DNA from: JAYTJL01 sp964400155
GTDB taxonomy: Bacteria; Patescibacteriota; Saccharimonadia; Saccharimonadales; UBA10212
DNA length: 60,219 bases
NCBI GenBank assembly: GCA_964400155.1
Contig: CAYNSQ010000004.1
Span: forward strand, 1-60,219
Reading direction: 5' to 3'
This document shows positions 25,475 to 33,316 of this stretch, in pieces. Both the position numbers and the translations under genes were made by a program. The stretch's first letter is position 1. Every line of letters begins with the position of its first letter. The notes beneath the pieces were generated by a model that was not told the DNA's origin, made no database searches, and saw nothing but the letters and a program-made list of their open reading frames with translations.

Positions 25475-26164
25475 TTATATCGCTTCAAAGCTTTTAGCAA
25501 CCCTAATCAGTGTTTGCGGACGTATATCTGGTGTTGTCTCCCTGAAAATAATGACAAACTGGATAGGAGTGCCGTCACTACGTTTCATGTTGAGTCTATA
25601 ATCTCCACCAATCATAGCCAACTGGACTAGATAATTTGGATTGTCCGGATCGCACAGCATAGTAGCATTATCAATAACTACGGGTTTAATTATATGTGGG
25701 TCTTTTCCATATGTTTTGCCACATGGTTCTGATGTGATTGTAACGTCTAAGCTGTTGTCATTAACTAGTCGCACTGGTAAAACTCTTGGGGTGGCGAGAT
25801 TTAGAGGTATTGGAACCTGATTGACATATACGATCATTTGAGACAATATATCCCGCTTTCGATATTTATCGTAGACAAACATATTTGGAGTGGACCGTTC
25901 TTTCTCAAGTACCCACTTAGAGGTATCCTGGAATTTAAAATATGGAGAAGTCATTGTTACCAAATTGTCTGAAATTATTCTAGTTTCTATTTTAGAAGCT
26001 CTGGATGATTCTGGGTCTTTGTTAATTAGGTCCCAAATTAACCACCCTCCGACTAAAATCAACACCACAATAAACGCACTCAGCCAACGCAACATATTGC
26101 GAAAGCGGTTATATCTGTATCCCCGAACGCTACGACGGTATTCATATTTGTGATACATGCTCAT
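25475..26164 (-). CDS. single-pass membrane protein, unknown function
   Basis: 229 residues. A very Arg/Tyr-rich cytoplasmic head (about 1-26), one transmembrane helix (about 28-47), then an outside domain of about 175 residues with a Cys pair (EPCGKTYG and TMLCDPDNPNY), VQLAMIGGDYRLNMKRSDG and a final IFRETTPDIRPQTLIRVAKSF. No known family recognised. It is the first gene of the surface block, starting 93 bases from the divergent beta-solenoid gene, and may help anchor or assemble the exported proteins (inference from position). Confidence 0.65.
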   Translation of the reverse strand: MSMYHKYEYRRSVRGYRYNRFRNMLRWLSAFIVVLILVGGWLIWDLINKDPESSRASKIETRIISDNLVTMTSPYFKFQDTSKWVLEKERSTPNMFVYDKYRKRDILSQMIVYVNQVPIPLNLATPRVLPVRLVNDNSLDVTITSEPCGKTYGKDPHIIKPVVIDNATMLCDPDNPNYLVQLAMIGGDYRLNMKRSDGTPIQFVIIFRETTPDIRPQTLIRVAKSFEAI

Positions 26165-26256
26165 AGTATTTGTGTCTGTTTTGATAAGGTGGTAAAAATG
26201 CTCATCTGATTATATTATATAAGGGTAAGCTTAATGTGGGAAAAGATATGTAAAAG

Positions 26257-27270
26257 ATGCCTGAAGGCCAACCAACCGCACAAGAACCAGAAGAAGAGTC
26301 CCTAGACACCGTAGAAATGGAATCTAACACTCCAACACCCTCTCCGTCAGCGGCGGGGACTGCTCAAGACGTCAAAAAACCAGATAAAAAAGATGACAAA
26401 CAGCCTGTAGCAAATGTTGAACAGTCAAAAAAGTTGGGCAAGATTCGAGGTTTTAAGAACTTGTACTTCTATATTTATATCCTAGTAGTTATCCTTGGTG
26501 GACTAATTGTGGCGGCTGCTTATATCTACAATAAAAGAGCCCCAAAAACCGAACCTCTAACTACTAAGTCATTGACATCTGAACAGCTTTCACAATTACA
26601 AGGACCAACCACTATAGTAGGAGACCCTAAGCAAACCCTTGATATTCAAAGTAATGCTATTTTTGAGGGAGCAATCTTATCTCGAGGCAATGTAGATATA
26701 GCTGGATCTCTAAAAATCGGTGGTGCTTTATCGTTGCCATCCATAGTGGTATCTGGCGATGGTAGCGTCGGTAAGTTTGCTGTTAATGGTAGTTTGGGCG
26801 TTGCCGGAGATACAACTTTGCAAGGCCAAGTTACATTACAAAAGAACTTAACTGTGCAAGGATCAGCCAGCGTAAGCGGAGCACTATCTGCTGGATCACT
26901 TAGTGTGTCAAATTTTCAACTCACCGGCGACTTAACTATAGCCAGACATATCGTTGGCTCTGGAGGAATCCCCGGTAAGTCAAATGGAACCGCTCTTGGT
27001 GGTGGGGGATCAGCCAGTCTAAATGGTAGTGACACGGCAGGAACAGTAACTATAAATACCGGTGGTAGTCCACCGACCGGTTGTTTTGTAACTGTCAATT
27101 TTGCTAACAAATATTCAGATACACCGCATGTGGTTATTAGTGCTTCCAATTCTTCTGCCGGTGGATTAAATTATTATACAAATAGGTCAAATACTAACTT
27201 CAGCATATGTACAGCTAACGCCCCGACAGCGTCCACCACTTACATCTTTGATTATATCGTTATCCAATAA
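26257..27270 (+). CDS. membrane-anchored beta-solenoid protein with tail-fibre-like tip
   Basis: 337 residues. Cytoplasmic acidic and Pro-rich head (about 1-60), one transmembrane helix (about 70-90), a linker, then short repeats of about 17-18 residues typical of bactofilin- or trimeric-fibre-like beta-solenoids (NAIFEGAILSRGNVDIAGSL, VAGDTTLQGQVTLQKNLTVQG). The tip (about 250-337) shows the TVTINTGGSPPTGCFVTVNF and PHVVISASN pattern of phage tail-fibre or C1q-like heads. Likely exposed and adhesive. It is transcribed divergently from the surface block. Its stop codon overlaps the palindromic repeat at 27271-27290. Confidence 0.75.
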   Translation: MPEGQPTAQEPEEESLDTVEMESNTPTPSPSAAGTAQDVKKPDKKDDKQPVANVEQSKKLGKIRGFKNLYFYIYILVVILGGLIVAAAYIYNKRAPKTEPLTTKSLTSEQLSQLQGPTTIVGDPKQTLDIQSNAIFEGAILSRGNVDIAGSLKIGGALSLPSIVVSGDGSVGKFAVNGSLGVAGDTTLQGQVTLQKNLTVQGSASVSGALSAGSLSVSNFQLTGDLTIARHIVGSGGIPGKSNGTALGGGGSASLNGSDTAGTVTINTGGSPPTGCFVTVNFANKYSDTPHVVISASNSSAGGLNYYTNRSNTNFSICTANAPTASTTYIFDYIVIQ

Positions 27271-27290
27271 TACTTGCCTTGTTAAGTATT
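27271..27290. repeat. 20-bp palindromic repeat at the end of the solenoid gene
   Basis: TACTTGCCTTGTTAAGTATT, one mismatch from the alaS and MarR-promoter copies. With the base before it the arms are ATACTT and AAGTAT, with 8 bases between. It overlaps the TAA stop and could act as a weak terminator (CTTTG follows). Confidence 0.7.
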
Positions 27291-27345
27291 CTTTGACCCA
27301 ATGTGTTATCTTAATGCTGGTCTAGATATTCCTACAATTCTTCAC

Positions 27346-27630
27346 TTAGACATCTAGAAAGACGGTCACTTGGTCGGCTTTGACGTGGGCTATACCCCTT
27401 GTTATCTGCATACTAAAATCCGGTTTGCCTTCAGCCCGTACTACAATAGTTCCAGCTTGGAGTAGTGACATAAAATTCTTATGATGAGGCAATACATCAA
27501 ATGGGCCAGTCAAGTTGACGGCTGAAAGACTGTTGGCCACTCCTTCGTAATAGATTTCAAATGGTGCATAAATTTTAACCCTCATTGTATCGGCCATCGT
27601 TGGTTTTACAGATGCACTGGGTTTGCTCAT
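27346..27630 (-). CDS. atpC: F1-ATPase epsilon subunit, beta-sandwich domain only
   Basis: 94 residues; usual epsilon has about 130-140. The beta-sandwich is recognisable: MRVKIYAPFEIYYEGVANSLSAVNLTGPFDVLPHHKNFMSLLQAG, then IVVRAEGKPDFSMQITRGIAHVKADQVTVFLD. The chain stops there, so the C-terminal two-helix domain that inhibits ATP hydrolysis in many bacteria is missing. Its start overlaps the stop of atpD by four bases. Confidence 0.85.
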   Translation of the reverse strand: MSKPSASVKPTMADTMRVKIYAPFEIYYEGVANSLSAVNLTGPFDVLPHHKNFMSLLQAGTIVVRAEGKPDFSMQITRGIAHVKADQVTVFLDV

Positions 27631-29060
27631 TGCTTATCCTGGTCTTCTGTTGCGGATGATTGAGTAACTGGTGGAGAGGAAGGATGCTCCTTGGCTTCTG
27701 GTGGTTTTGGTAACTCTGACGGAACTTCGTTTGAACCCGTTTTTCCTTCGCCGCCAGCTAAGATGTCTTCAATCCCTTTTAGCGTCTGTTCTCTGGTTAA
27801 ATACTCACCCTTTATTCCGGTAAGAGCTTCAGTTACAAACATTCTTTGAGAGAAAAATTTAATTAATTTGCTAGCCTTTGCAAAATCAGCTCTGTCCGTT
27901 GGAGAAAGTTCATTCTCACCAATGATAGCAATTATGCTTTTTAGAGATTCATGCTTTTGAATTAGTCCTTGCACTTTCACTGACAGATCGTAGTGTCTTT
28001 GTCCTACAATTTCAGCAGTAAGCAGTGAGCTTGAGGTTTTTATAAGATCAACAGAAGGTCTAATTCCTTGTTCGGCGACCTTACGAGATAACACAATGGT
28101 ACCGTCTAGCTCGTGCGATATCATTTGCACAGCCGGATCAGATAAGTCGTCAGCTGGGACATAGATGGTCTCTACGGCAGTAATTGATCCGTTTTCATTT
28201 GAACTTAATCTGTCTTGTAAAAGCTTCACATCTGAAAAGATAGTAGGTTCATAACCACCTTCGTTGGGTATTTGTTCCAAAATTGTTGAAAGTTCGTTGC
28301 GAGCTTGGACATAACGATAAACATTGTCTGCGAAAAATAATATGTCTTTCTTTTCTTCATCTCGAAAGTACTCAGAGGAGGCCACAGCCGACAGTGCCAC
28401 TAACATACGCTGGATTGGGTTTTGATCCATTTGTCCAAAAAACATTACTGTATTTTTAAGCAAATCGTTTTCTTTTAATGTTTCATAAAGTTCATGACCT
28501 TCACGAATGCGTTCTCCGATGCCTGTGAAGAATGACAATCCTCGACCACCTCGCGCAACGTTGTTAATGAGCTCCATTGTTAGTACAGTTTTTCCTACAC
28601 CGGCACCTCCAATAATGCCCATCTTGCGTCCTTTTACAAATGGCGTAAAGAAGTCAATGACTTTTATACCAGTTTCTAGTATTTCCGGTTTTTCGATGGT
28701 AAATGAGGTGCTCCTAGGAGGAATTTTCATAATATTTTTAAAAGTAACTTTACCTGGATCAGCTGGAGGTTGGCCATCAAGCGGCCTTCCTAGGGCATCA
28801 AAGATACGACCAATAGTACCGCTCCCCACCGGTACCTCAATTCCTCGACCGGTTTTTTGAACTTGCATATTTTTCTGAAGTGTTTTGTCTTCTGCGATGT
28901 TAAGACAAACTGCAGTGTTGCTATCAACAAGACTATCAACTAACAAAACACCCCGACCGGGGCTGTTAACAACAAGCAATTCACCTATTTCTGGCTCTTC
29001 ATCAAACTGAACCGTAACCACTAATTCTTTGATAGTCCTGATTGATCCTGTAGTACTCAT
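27627..29060 (-). CDS. atpD: F1-ATPase beta subunit, divergent
   Basis: 477 residues. Walker A GGAGVGKT (151-158), catalytic Glu in GIGERIREGHELY, DILFFADNVYRYVQA, and the YVPADDLSDPA loop are present, so it should bind and turn over ATP. Odd points: the adenine-stacking Tyr of AEQGIYPAVD in other species is Arg334 here (AEQGIRPSVD). The DELSEED segment reads ENELSPTD. GQMNEPP reads GQMDQNP. A Pro/Ser/Thr/Glu-rich tail of about 40 residues follows the normal end. It overlaps both neighbouring subunit genes by four bases. Confidence 0.93.
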   Translation of the reverse strand: MSTTGSIRTIKELVVTVQFDEEPEIGELLVVNSPGRGVLLVDSLVDSNTAVCLNIAEDKTLQKNMQVQKTGRGIEVPVGSGTIGRIFDALGRPLDGQPPADPGKVTFKNIMKIPPRSTSFTIEKPEILETGIKVIDFFTPFVKGRKMGIIGGAGVGKTVLTMELINNVARGGRGLSFFTGIGERIREGHELYETLKENDLLKNTVMFFGQMDQNPIQRMLVALSAVASSEYFRDEEKKDILFFADNVYRYVQARNELSTILEQIPNEGGYEPTIFSDVKLLQDRLSSNENGSITAVETIYVPADDLSDPAVQMISHELDGTIVLSRKVAEQGIRPSVDLIKTSSSLLTAEIVGQRHYDLSVKVQGLIQKHESLKSIIAIIGENELSPTDRADFAKASKLIKFFSQRMFVTEALTGIKGEYLTREQTLKGIEDILAGGEGKTGSNEVPSELPKPPEAKEHPSSPPVTQSSATEDQDKQ

Positions 29061-29905
29061 TTTGTATGCCTCAGTGCATTTACAACTTCTTTAAGACGTT
29101 CATCCTTAATGTGTCTATTAGCACGATTGTAAGAAAGACTAAGTTCGTCAAAAGTTTCATCAGAGAGCTGATGGGCTGCACTCATAGCCTGGAAACGACT
29201 AGCATATTGTGCCAACTTGGACTCTAGAATTACTTCAGCCAGTGCTATTTGCATCATTGTTCGCTCAAGATGGTCAACAACTGCAAAAGTACTTGGCTCA
29301 AAGATGTAATTATCTTCACTGATAGTTTCTTGACCAGGAGCGCTCTTTGCTCCACGTTCTGCAACAGCCGCACTTAGCTGAATATTTCTAATTTCCTGGG
29401 AACTAAGTGAAACATAGCCTTGATAATAAACAACAGTGTTGCTGTATTTTTGAGCCTCAGAAACTATTGGAGTAACATTGATGTCTCTGTCACTAGTTGG
29501 TAATTTAAAACTTCGAATGTAATGTATTCCACGTTGAGCAAGCTGTACCGCACCATGGTGTCCGATAACTAAAATATCGTTTTTTTCTTTGTCGTAGACT
29601 TTTAGTGCTTTGTGTATTAAACGCTGATCAATATCACCGCTAAAACTTCCTTCGCTAGTTATCAGCACAAGCAAAACTTTTGGATTAACTGCAGTGTTTG
29701 ATGTACTACGTCCAAAGTGAAACAGTTCGTCTACTCTAAGCTGGGTATATATATTCCACAAATCGGCAAAGTATCGTTCCGAACTTTGAACTTGATCTTT
29801 AATTTGAGCTATCCTCATACTTGCCAGACCTTCAAAAACGCTGGTTAGCTCTACCATAGTGTGCATAGCATCACGCTCTTTAGCTATTTCTTCAGTTTGT
29901 CTCAT
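29057..29905 (-). CDS. atpG: F1-ATPase gamma subunit
   Basis: 282 residues, normal length. The two terminal helices that form the rotor shaft are present: ELTSVFEGLASMRIAQIKDQV at the start, and ESKLAQYASRFQAMSAAHQLSD followed by LSLSYNRANRHIKDERLKEVV at the end. The central Rossmann-like part (VLLVLITSEGSFSGDIDQRL) fits the family. Overlaps atpA and atpD by four bases each. Confidence 0.9.
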   Translation of the reverse strand: MRQTEEIAKERDAMHTMVELTSVFEGLASMRIAQIKDQVQSSERYFADLWNIYTQLRVDELFHFGRSTSNTAVNPKVLLVLITSEGSFSGDIDQRLIHKALKVYDKEKNDILVIGHHGAVQLAQRGIHYIRSFKLPTSDRDINVTPIVSEAQKYSNTVVYYQGYVSLSSQEIRNIQLSAAVAERGAKSAPGQETISEDNYIFEPSTFAVVDHLERTMMQIALAEVILESKLAQYASRFQAMSAAHQLSDETFDELSLSYNRANRHIKDERLKEVVNALRHTK

Positions 29906-31341
29906 TTAGGTGCCCCCTGTACTATTGAAACTTCTGCCTTTAACTTAGCAAGGGCTGCTACGTAGTCTTCATCTTTTTTGATAGATGAGGCAATATCATT
30001 TACAACCTGTTTCATTCTGGGAATATTAATGCCATGTAACGGATCACCTTCTAAAATCATGTCAATCATCAACTGTTGGGCAAGTACAGAAAATGTTTCT
30101 CCGGGAGCTTGTGTGAATAGCTGGTTGAGCTGTCTTCCCTGCAATACACTTTTTTGTGCTTCTACCGAAAGCTCACTACCAAATCTGGAAAAGTTTTCAG
30201 CTTCTCGAAATGCAGCCAGTGTCTTTAGCAATTTATCATTTTGGTCGTGCTGTCTTTTGTTGTGTCCTCTACCTCCTACACGCGTCACACTAAGACCAAT
30301 ACTAAGTGCCGGTCTCAAACCCTGACGGAACACTTCCATGTCTAAAATCCACTGTCCGTCAGTAATAGACATTATGTTGGTTGGTAAGTAGGCTGTAATA
30401 TCTCCACCATCCGCCAGTACCACCGGTATTGCCGTTAAACTGGCATGGTTGGCTTTTAGTCTTCCAGCTCTCTCCAGCAATGCTGAATGTGCATGAAACA
30501 TATCACCTGGATAACTATCACGACCAGGACTCAACCCCAACAAAAGGGCGATTTCACGTCTAGCGTGAGCATGAGCAGTCAAATCGTCATAAATTATGAC
30601 TGTATCTTGAGCTTCTTTCTGCCAAAGATACTCAGCCAAGGCACAGCCTACATATGGAGCCAGATAAGACAAGACAAGTGACTCAAAAATTGTCGAAACC
30701 ACTACAATTGATTTTTTAAGTGCATCATTTTCGTTTAATCGCGTTAGAAGCATGTTGATGTCGCTTCGACGTTTGGCTATTAGTACATAAACCACAATTT
30801 GATCAGTGTTCTTTTGGTTGATTGCAATCTGAGTTGCCATGGTTGATTTACCTGATTTAGTATCACCAAGCAAAGCCAGACGTTGCCCTCTCACAATTGG
30901 GAAGATAGCGTCAATAGACATCAGACCGGTTTCTAGTTGAGTTTCAAGCATTTGCCTTGCATAAATTGGTGGTGCACCATTGAATATCGGCCAATCGGCA
31001 TCTGCAGCAATCGCACCTTTTCCATCCAGCGGTTCGCCGGTAACGGACACCACCCTGCCAACAAAATCTTTACCAACTTTTGTAGTCATAGTTGGGGCTA
31101 GAACTACTGCTGCCATGCCAATTCTTAACACCATATTCCCCAAATGTAATGCTTGCAAGCGGTCTTCCAAGACATTCGTTATAAAGCCCCTGCTGCCGTC
31201 TTCAAACATTACAATAGAATGTACTCCCACGGGCTGCATGCCGCTTATTTCAATCATGAATTTGTTTACACCAATAATCTCCCCAACCGGAGAGCCACTA
31301 TCAACTAATTTTTTGAAATGTCCAGCACTAGCGCCGTCCAT
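29902..31341 (-). CDS. atpA: F1-ATPase alpha subunit
   Basis: 479 residues, slightly shorter at the N-terminus than usual (18 residues before the first beta strand where E. coli has about 27), which may weaken the delta contact. Walker A is GDTKSGKS with K165, replacing GDRQTGKT. The arginine finger is R354 in SVTRVGG. IIYDDLTAHAHARREIALLL and SPGRDSYPGDMF match the family. AAGGGAG lies six bases before the ATG, a strong ribosome site. Overlaps atpH by 14 bases and atpG by four. Confidence 0.94.
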   Translation of the reverse strand: MDGASAGHFKKLVDSGSPVGEIIGVNKFMIEISGMQPVGVHSIVMFEDGSRGFITNVLEDRLQALHLGNMVLRIGMAAVVLAPTMTTKVGKDFVGRVVSVTGEPLDGKGAIAADADWPIFNGAPPIYARQMLETQLETGLMSIDAIFPIVRGQRLALLGDTKSGKSTMATQIAINQKNTDQIVVYVLIAKRRSDINMLLTRLNENDALKKSIVVVSTIFESLVLSYLAPYVGCALAEYLWQKEAQDTVIIYDDLTAHAHARREIALLLGLSPGRDSYPGDMFHAHSALLERAGRLKANHASLTAIPVVLADGGDITAYLPTNIMSITDGQWILDMEVFRQGLRPALSIGLSVTRVGGRGHNKRQHDQNDKLLKTLAAFREAENFSRFGSELSVEAQKSVLQGRQLNQLFTQAPGETFSVLAQQLMIDMILEGDPLHGINIPRMKQVVNDIASSIKKDEDYVAALAKLKAEVSIVQGAPK

Positions 31342-31828
31342 TTGCTGCTCCCTTAATGAGTTCTATCAAATAATTCTCTTGCTTTTCTAAATACACTCTT
31401 AAACTCATATCAAAAAGTTTATTTGGGGTTCTGATAACACATCCGGCTGCAATATTTGGTTGTAAACCTACTTGAATAAGAGCTTGTGGGTGGACCGACC
31501 CTCGAAACCACGCCAATATACGCTCCAATGCTTTTGGTGAAGGCTCGGCGGCAAAACTAATGTGGATTTTTGGTGCTGTTTGTTTGATGATTTTGAATTG
31601 TTCGGTAAGTGCTTTACGGTGGGTTTCTTCAAGCAAACTGTAGCCATTTTCACGGGCTATGCTTTCTAAAGCTTTGGTCACACGGGGTGTTTGGACCGGC
31701 GAACCGGCTGCGCGAATGTTAGCAGAGACAAAAAAATCATCAACAGCATTTAATTCGCGTTGAAGTGACGAAATGTCTGATGTTCCAACAATACTTAGCG
31801 GTAAATGAAATCTATTACTATGTTCCAC
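31328..31828 (-). CDS. atpH: F1-ATPase delta subunit
   Basis: About 166 residues from the GTG at 31828, chosen because GAGGAT precedes it by seven bases; the longer frame from 31867 has no ribosome site and overlaps atpF by 50. The C-terminal part is the recognisable OSCP/delta signature: LIQVGLQPNIAAGCVIRTPN, then FDMSLRVYLEK. The N-terminal helical part is divergent. Delta links the top of alpha3-beta3 to the b stalk. Confidence 0.82.
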   Translation of the reverse strand: MEHSNRFHLPLSIVGTSDISSLQRELNAVDDFFVSANIRAAGSPVQTPRVTKALESIARENGYSLLEETHRKALTEQFKIIKQTAPKIHISFAAEPSPKALERILAWFRGSVHPQALIQVGLQPNIAAGCVIRTPNKLFDMSLRVYLEKQENYLIELIKGAANGRR

Positions 31829-32438
31829 GTTGAATATCCTCAATAATCGCTGCTTTGTTAGCCTCAAGTTCGGTCAAAATATATTCTAGTTGGTCAGTTA
31901 AATCAATCTGACTACCAATTGAGCGTAAAATATAGTGATTTACAATTCGCGCCATTTCTTTATCAAATGCTTCAACAATCTTCTTTTTCTGAGCATCAAC
32001 CTGAGCGGTCATTTGTTGCTGAAGGAATGTTCTTTGTTGGTCAATAGTAGCGGTAGTCTTCTCAATAGACTCCAGCGCAATCTGTTTGGCATCTACTATT
32101 GATTGTTCATATTTTTTGAATTCATCCTGTAATGTCTTTGTTATTTCAGCTCGCATATACTCATTAAGTTGAGCTGTTGTTTGACGTAAGTCTTGTTGTA
32201 GGAACATGGCATTTTCACCAATAATTTTTTCAAAGTGTAGCCGCCCACGGTTTCGCAGTTCTTCACGGAAATCAGCGTTAAATATATGTTCTACATCAGT
32301 CTTGGCGGCTTGTTCTAAATCGGTTGGCAGATCGGATTTTTCACCTCCGCTCTTTCCAAGTTTCAATGCCACCCAGATAAAAGCCAGCGTCGCTGCGCTT
32401 ATTGCTCCAAGTACCAGTAATAACCCACCTTCGTTCAT
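31818..32438 (-). CDS. atpF: F0 subunit b-like stator protein
   Basis: 206 residues. An N-terminal transmembrane helix (about 5-25) is followed by a long, Gln/Glu/Lys-rich coiled coil (about 45-165), then a short C-terminal helical part (ILRSIGSQIDLTDQLEYILTELE). The usual b subunit has about 160-170 residues, so this is longer and only matches in shape and in position before delta. It probably is the peripheral stalk. Confidence 0.75.
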   Translation of the reverse strand: MNEGGLLLVLGAISAATLAFIWVALKLGKSGGEKSDLPTDLEQAAKTDVEHIFNADFREELRNRGRLHFEKIIGENAMFLQQDLRQTTAQLNEYMRAEITKTLQDEFKKYEQSIVDAKQIALESIEKTTATIDQQRTFLQQQMTAQVDAQKKKIVEAFDKEMARIVNHYILRSIGSQIDLTDQLEYILTELEANKAAIIEDIQRGT

Positions 32439-32460
32439 AATTTTGGTTTAAACACTACCT

Positions 32461-33267
32461 CTATAGTTTCAATAATAAATATACCCCAATTAAGCCAATG
32501 GCGAAAATCAATATTGCTAAAATAACCGTTTTAATCAGACCGCGTATGATGGCATTTTTGCTTAATGGGTTACGTCCTATAGACACAATGCCACTTCTTA
32601 CCCCTGTAATTACCAATAAAGCTGCTATAGTCCCGGCGACTAGAAGTATTAGCACTGCCAAATAAATTTTGAGTACGCCAACTGGATTGCCGGCTACTGA
32701 TTCCGCTACCCGGCGAAGTGATTCAGGTGCAGCAAGACCTGATTTTTTAGTAGGATTCCCCTTGGGTAGAATATCAACACTGATTCGGGCTACCTTTACT
32801 CCGGCAACATTTGTAATTGCCTTGTTTTTGCCGTCAAAACTTTCTGCAGCACGCCCGAGTACAAAATTCTGCACGGTATCAGCTTTTGCAGCAATACCAT
32901 CTATGTTAGACATTGAGATGTAATCACCGGGTTTTATCACACCCTTTTGATCAGACACCAAAACACTATGCTTGCCGCTGGTAGCTACATAAATACTGTC
33001 TTTGCCGCTGGTTAGTGCTATTGGTGATTCTGATGGGTCTATTACAACACCGTAAATACTTGCCGGATCTTTAGCAGCAGCTATTTTAACCTTTACAGAT
33101 TCACCATCTAACGCAACAACCAGTCCCGGCTGAATTGGTGTTTTGCTTTGATAAGCCCTCACCAAGGTTTCAGCCTGGCCGGATTTAGCAATAGACAAAA
33201 AGCTAAAGGCTAATAGCAACAATGCTATAACTAACTTCAGAGGTCGTTTGTATCCGCTAACTACCAT
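32461..33267 (-). CDS. exported protein with subunit-c-like C-terminal hairpin, first gene of the F1 operon
   Basis: About 268 residues from the ATG at 33267 (a TTG at 33273 is less likely). Signal peptide about 1-31 (ends GQA-ET). An outside domain of about 150 residues follows (VVALDGESVKVKIAAAKDPAS, GVIKPGDYISMSNIDG). The end is a two-helix hairpin (about 193-268) joined by SIGRNPLSKN. Counted from the Arg of that loop, Pro at +2, Ile at +8 and Gly-Leu at +26/+27 fall where c subunits have RQP...I...GL. The proton-carrying Glu/Asp at about +20 is Ile, and neither helix has an acidic residue. It stands where atpB-atpE are expected. Role unknown: possible membrane base or rotor substitute. 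Confidence 0.65.
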   Translation of the reverse strand: MVVSGYKRPLKLVIALLLLAFSFLSIAKSGQAETLVRAYQSKTPIQPGLVVALDGESVKVKIAAAKDPASIYGVVIDPSESPIALTSGKDSIYVATSGKHSVLVSDQKGVIKPGDYISMSNIDGIAAKADTVQNFVLGRAAESFDGKNKAITNVAGVKVARISVDILPKGNPTKKSGLAAPESLRRVAESVAGNPVGVLKIYLAVLILLVAGTIAALLVITGVRSGIVSIGRNPLSKNAIIRGLIKTVILAILIFAIGLIGVYLLLKL

Positions 33268-33280
33268 AATCAATCGCTTA

Positions 33281-33286
33281 ATTATA
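33281..33286 (-). promoter_or_regulatory. -10 box of the F1-ATPase operon
   Basis: Minus-strand TATAAT 13 bases before the ATG at 33267; transcription would start about eight bases upstream of it, leaving almost no leader. No clear -35. The gene has no Shine-Dalgarno sequence. Confidence 0.5.
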
Positions 33287-33316
33287 GCGCTTTTGCTTTC
33301 TCTAATCTATCTGTCT

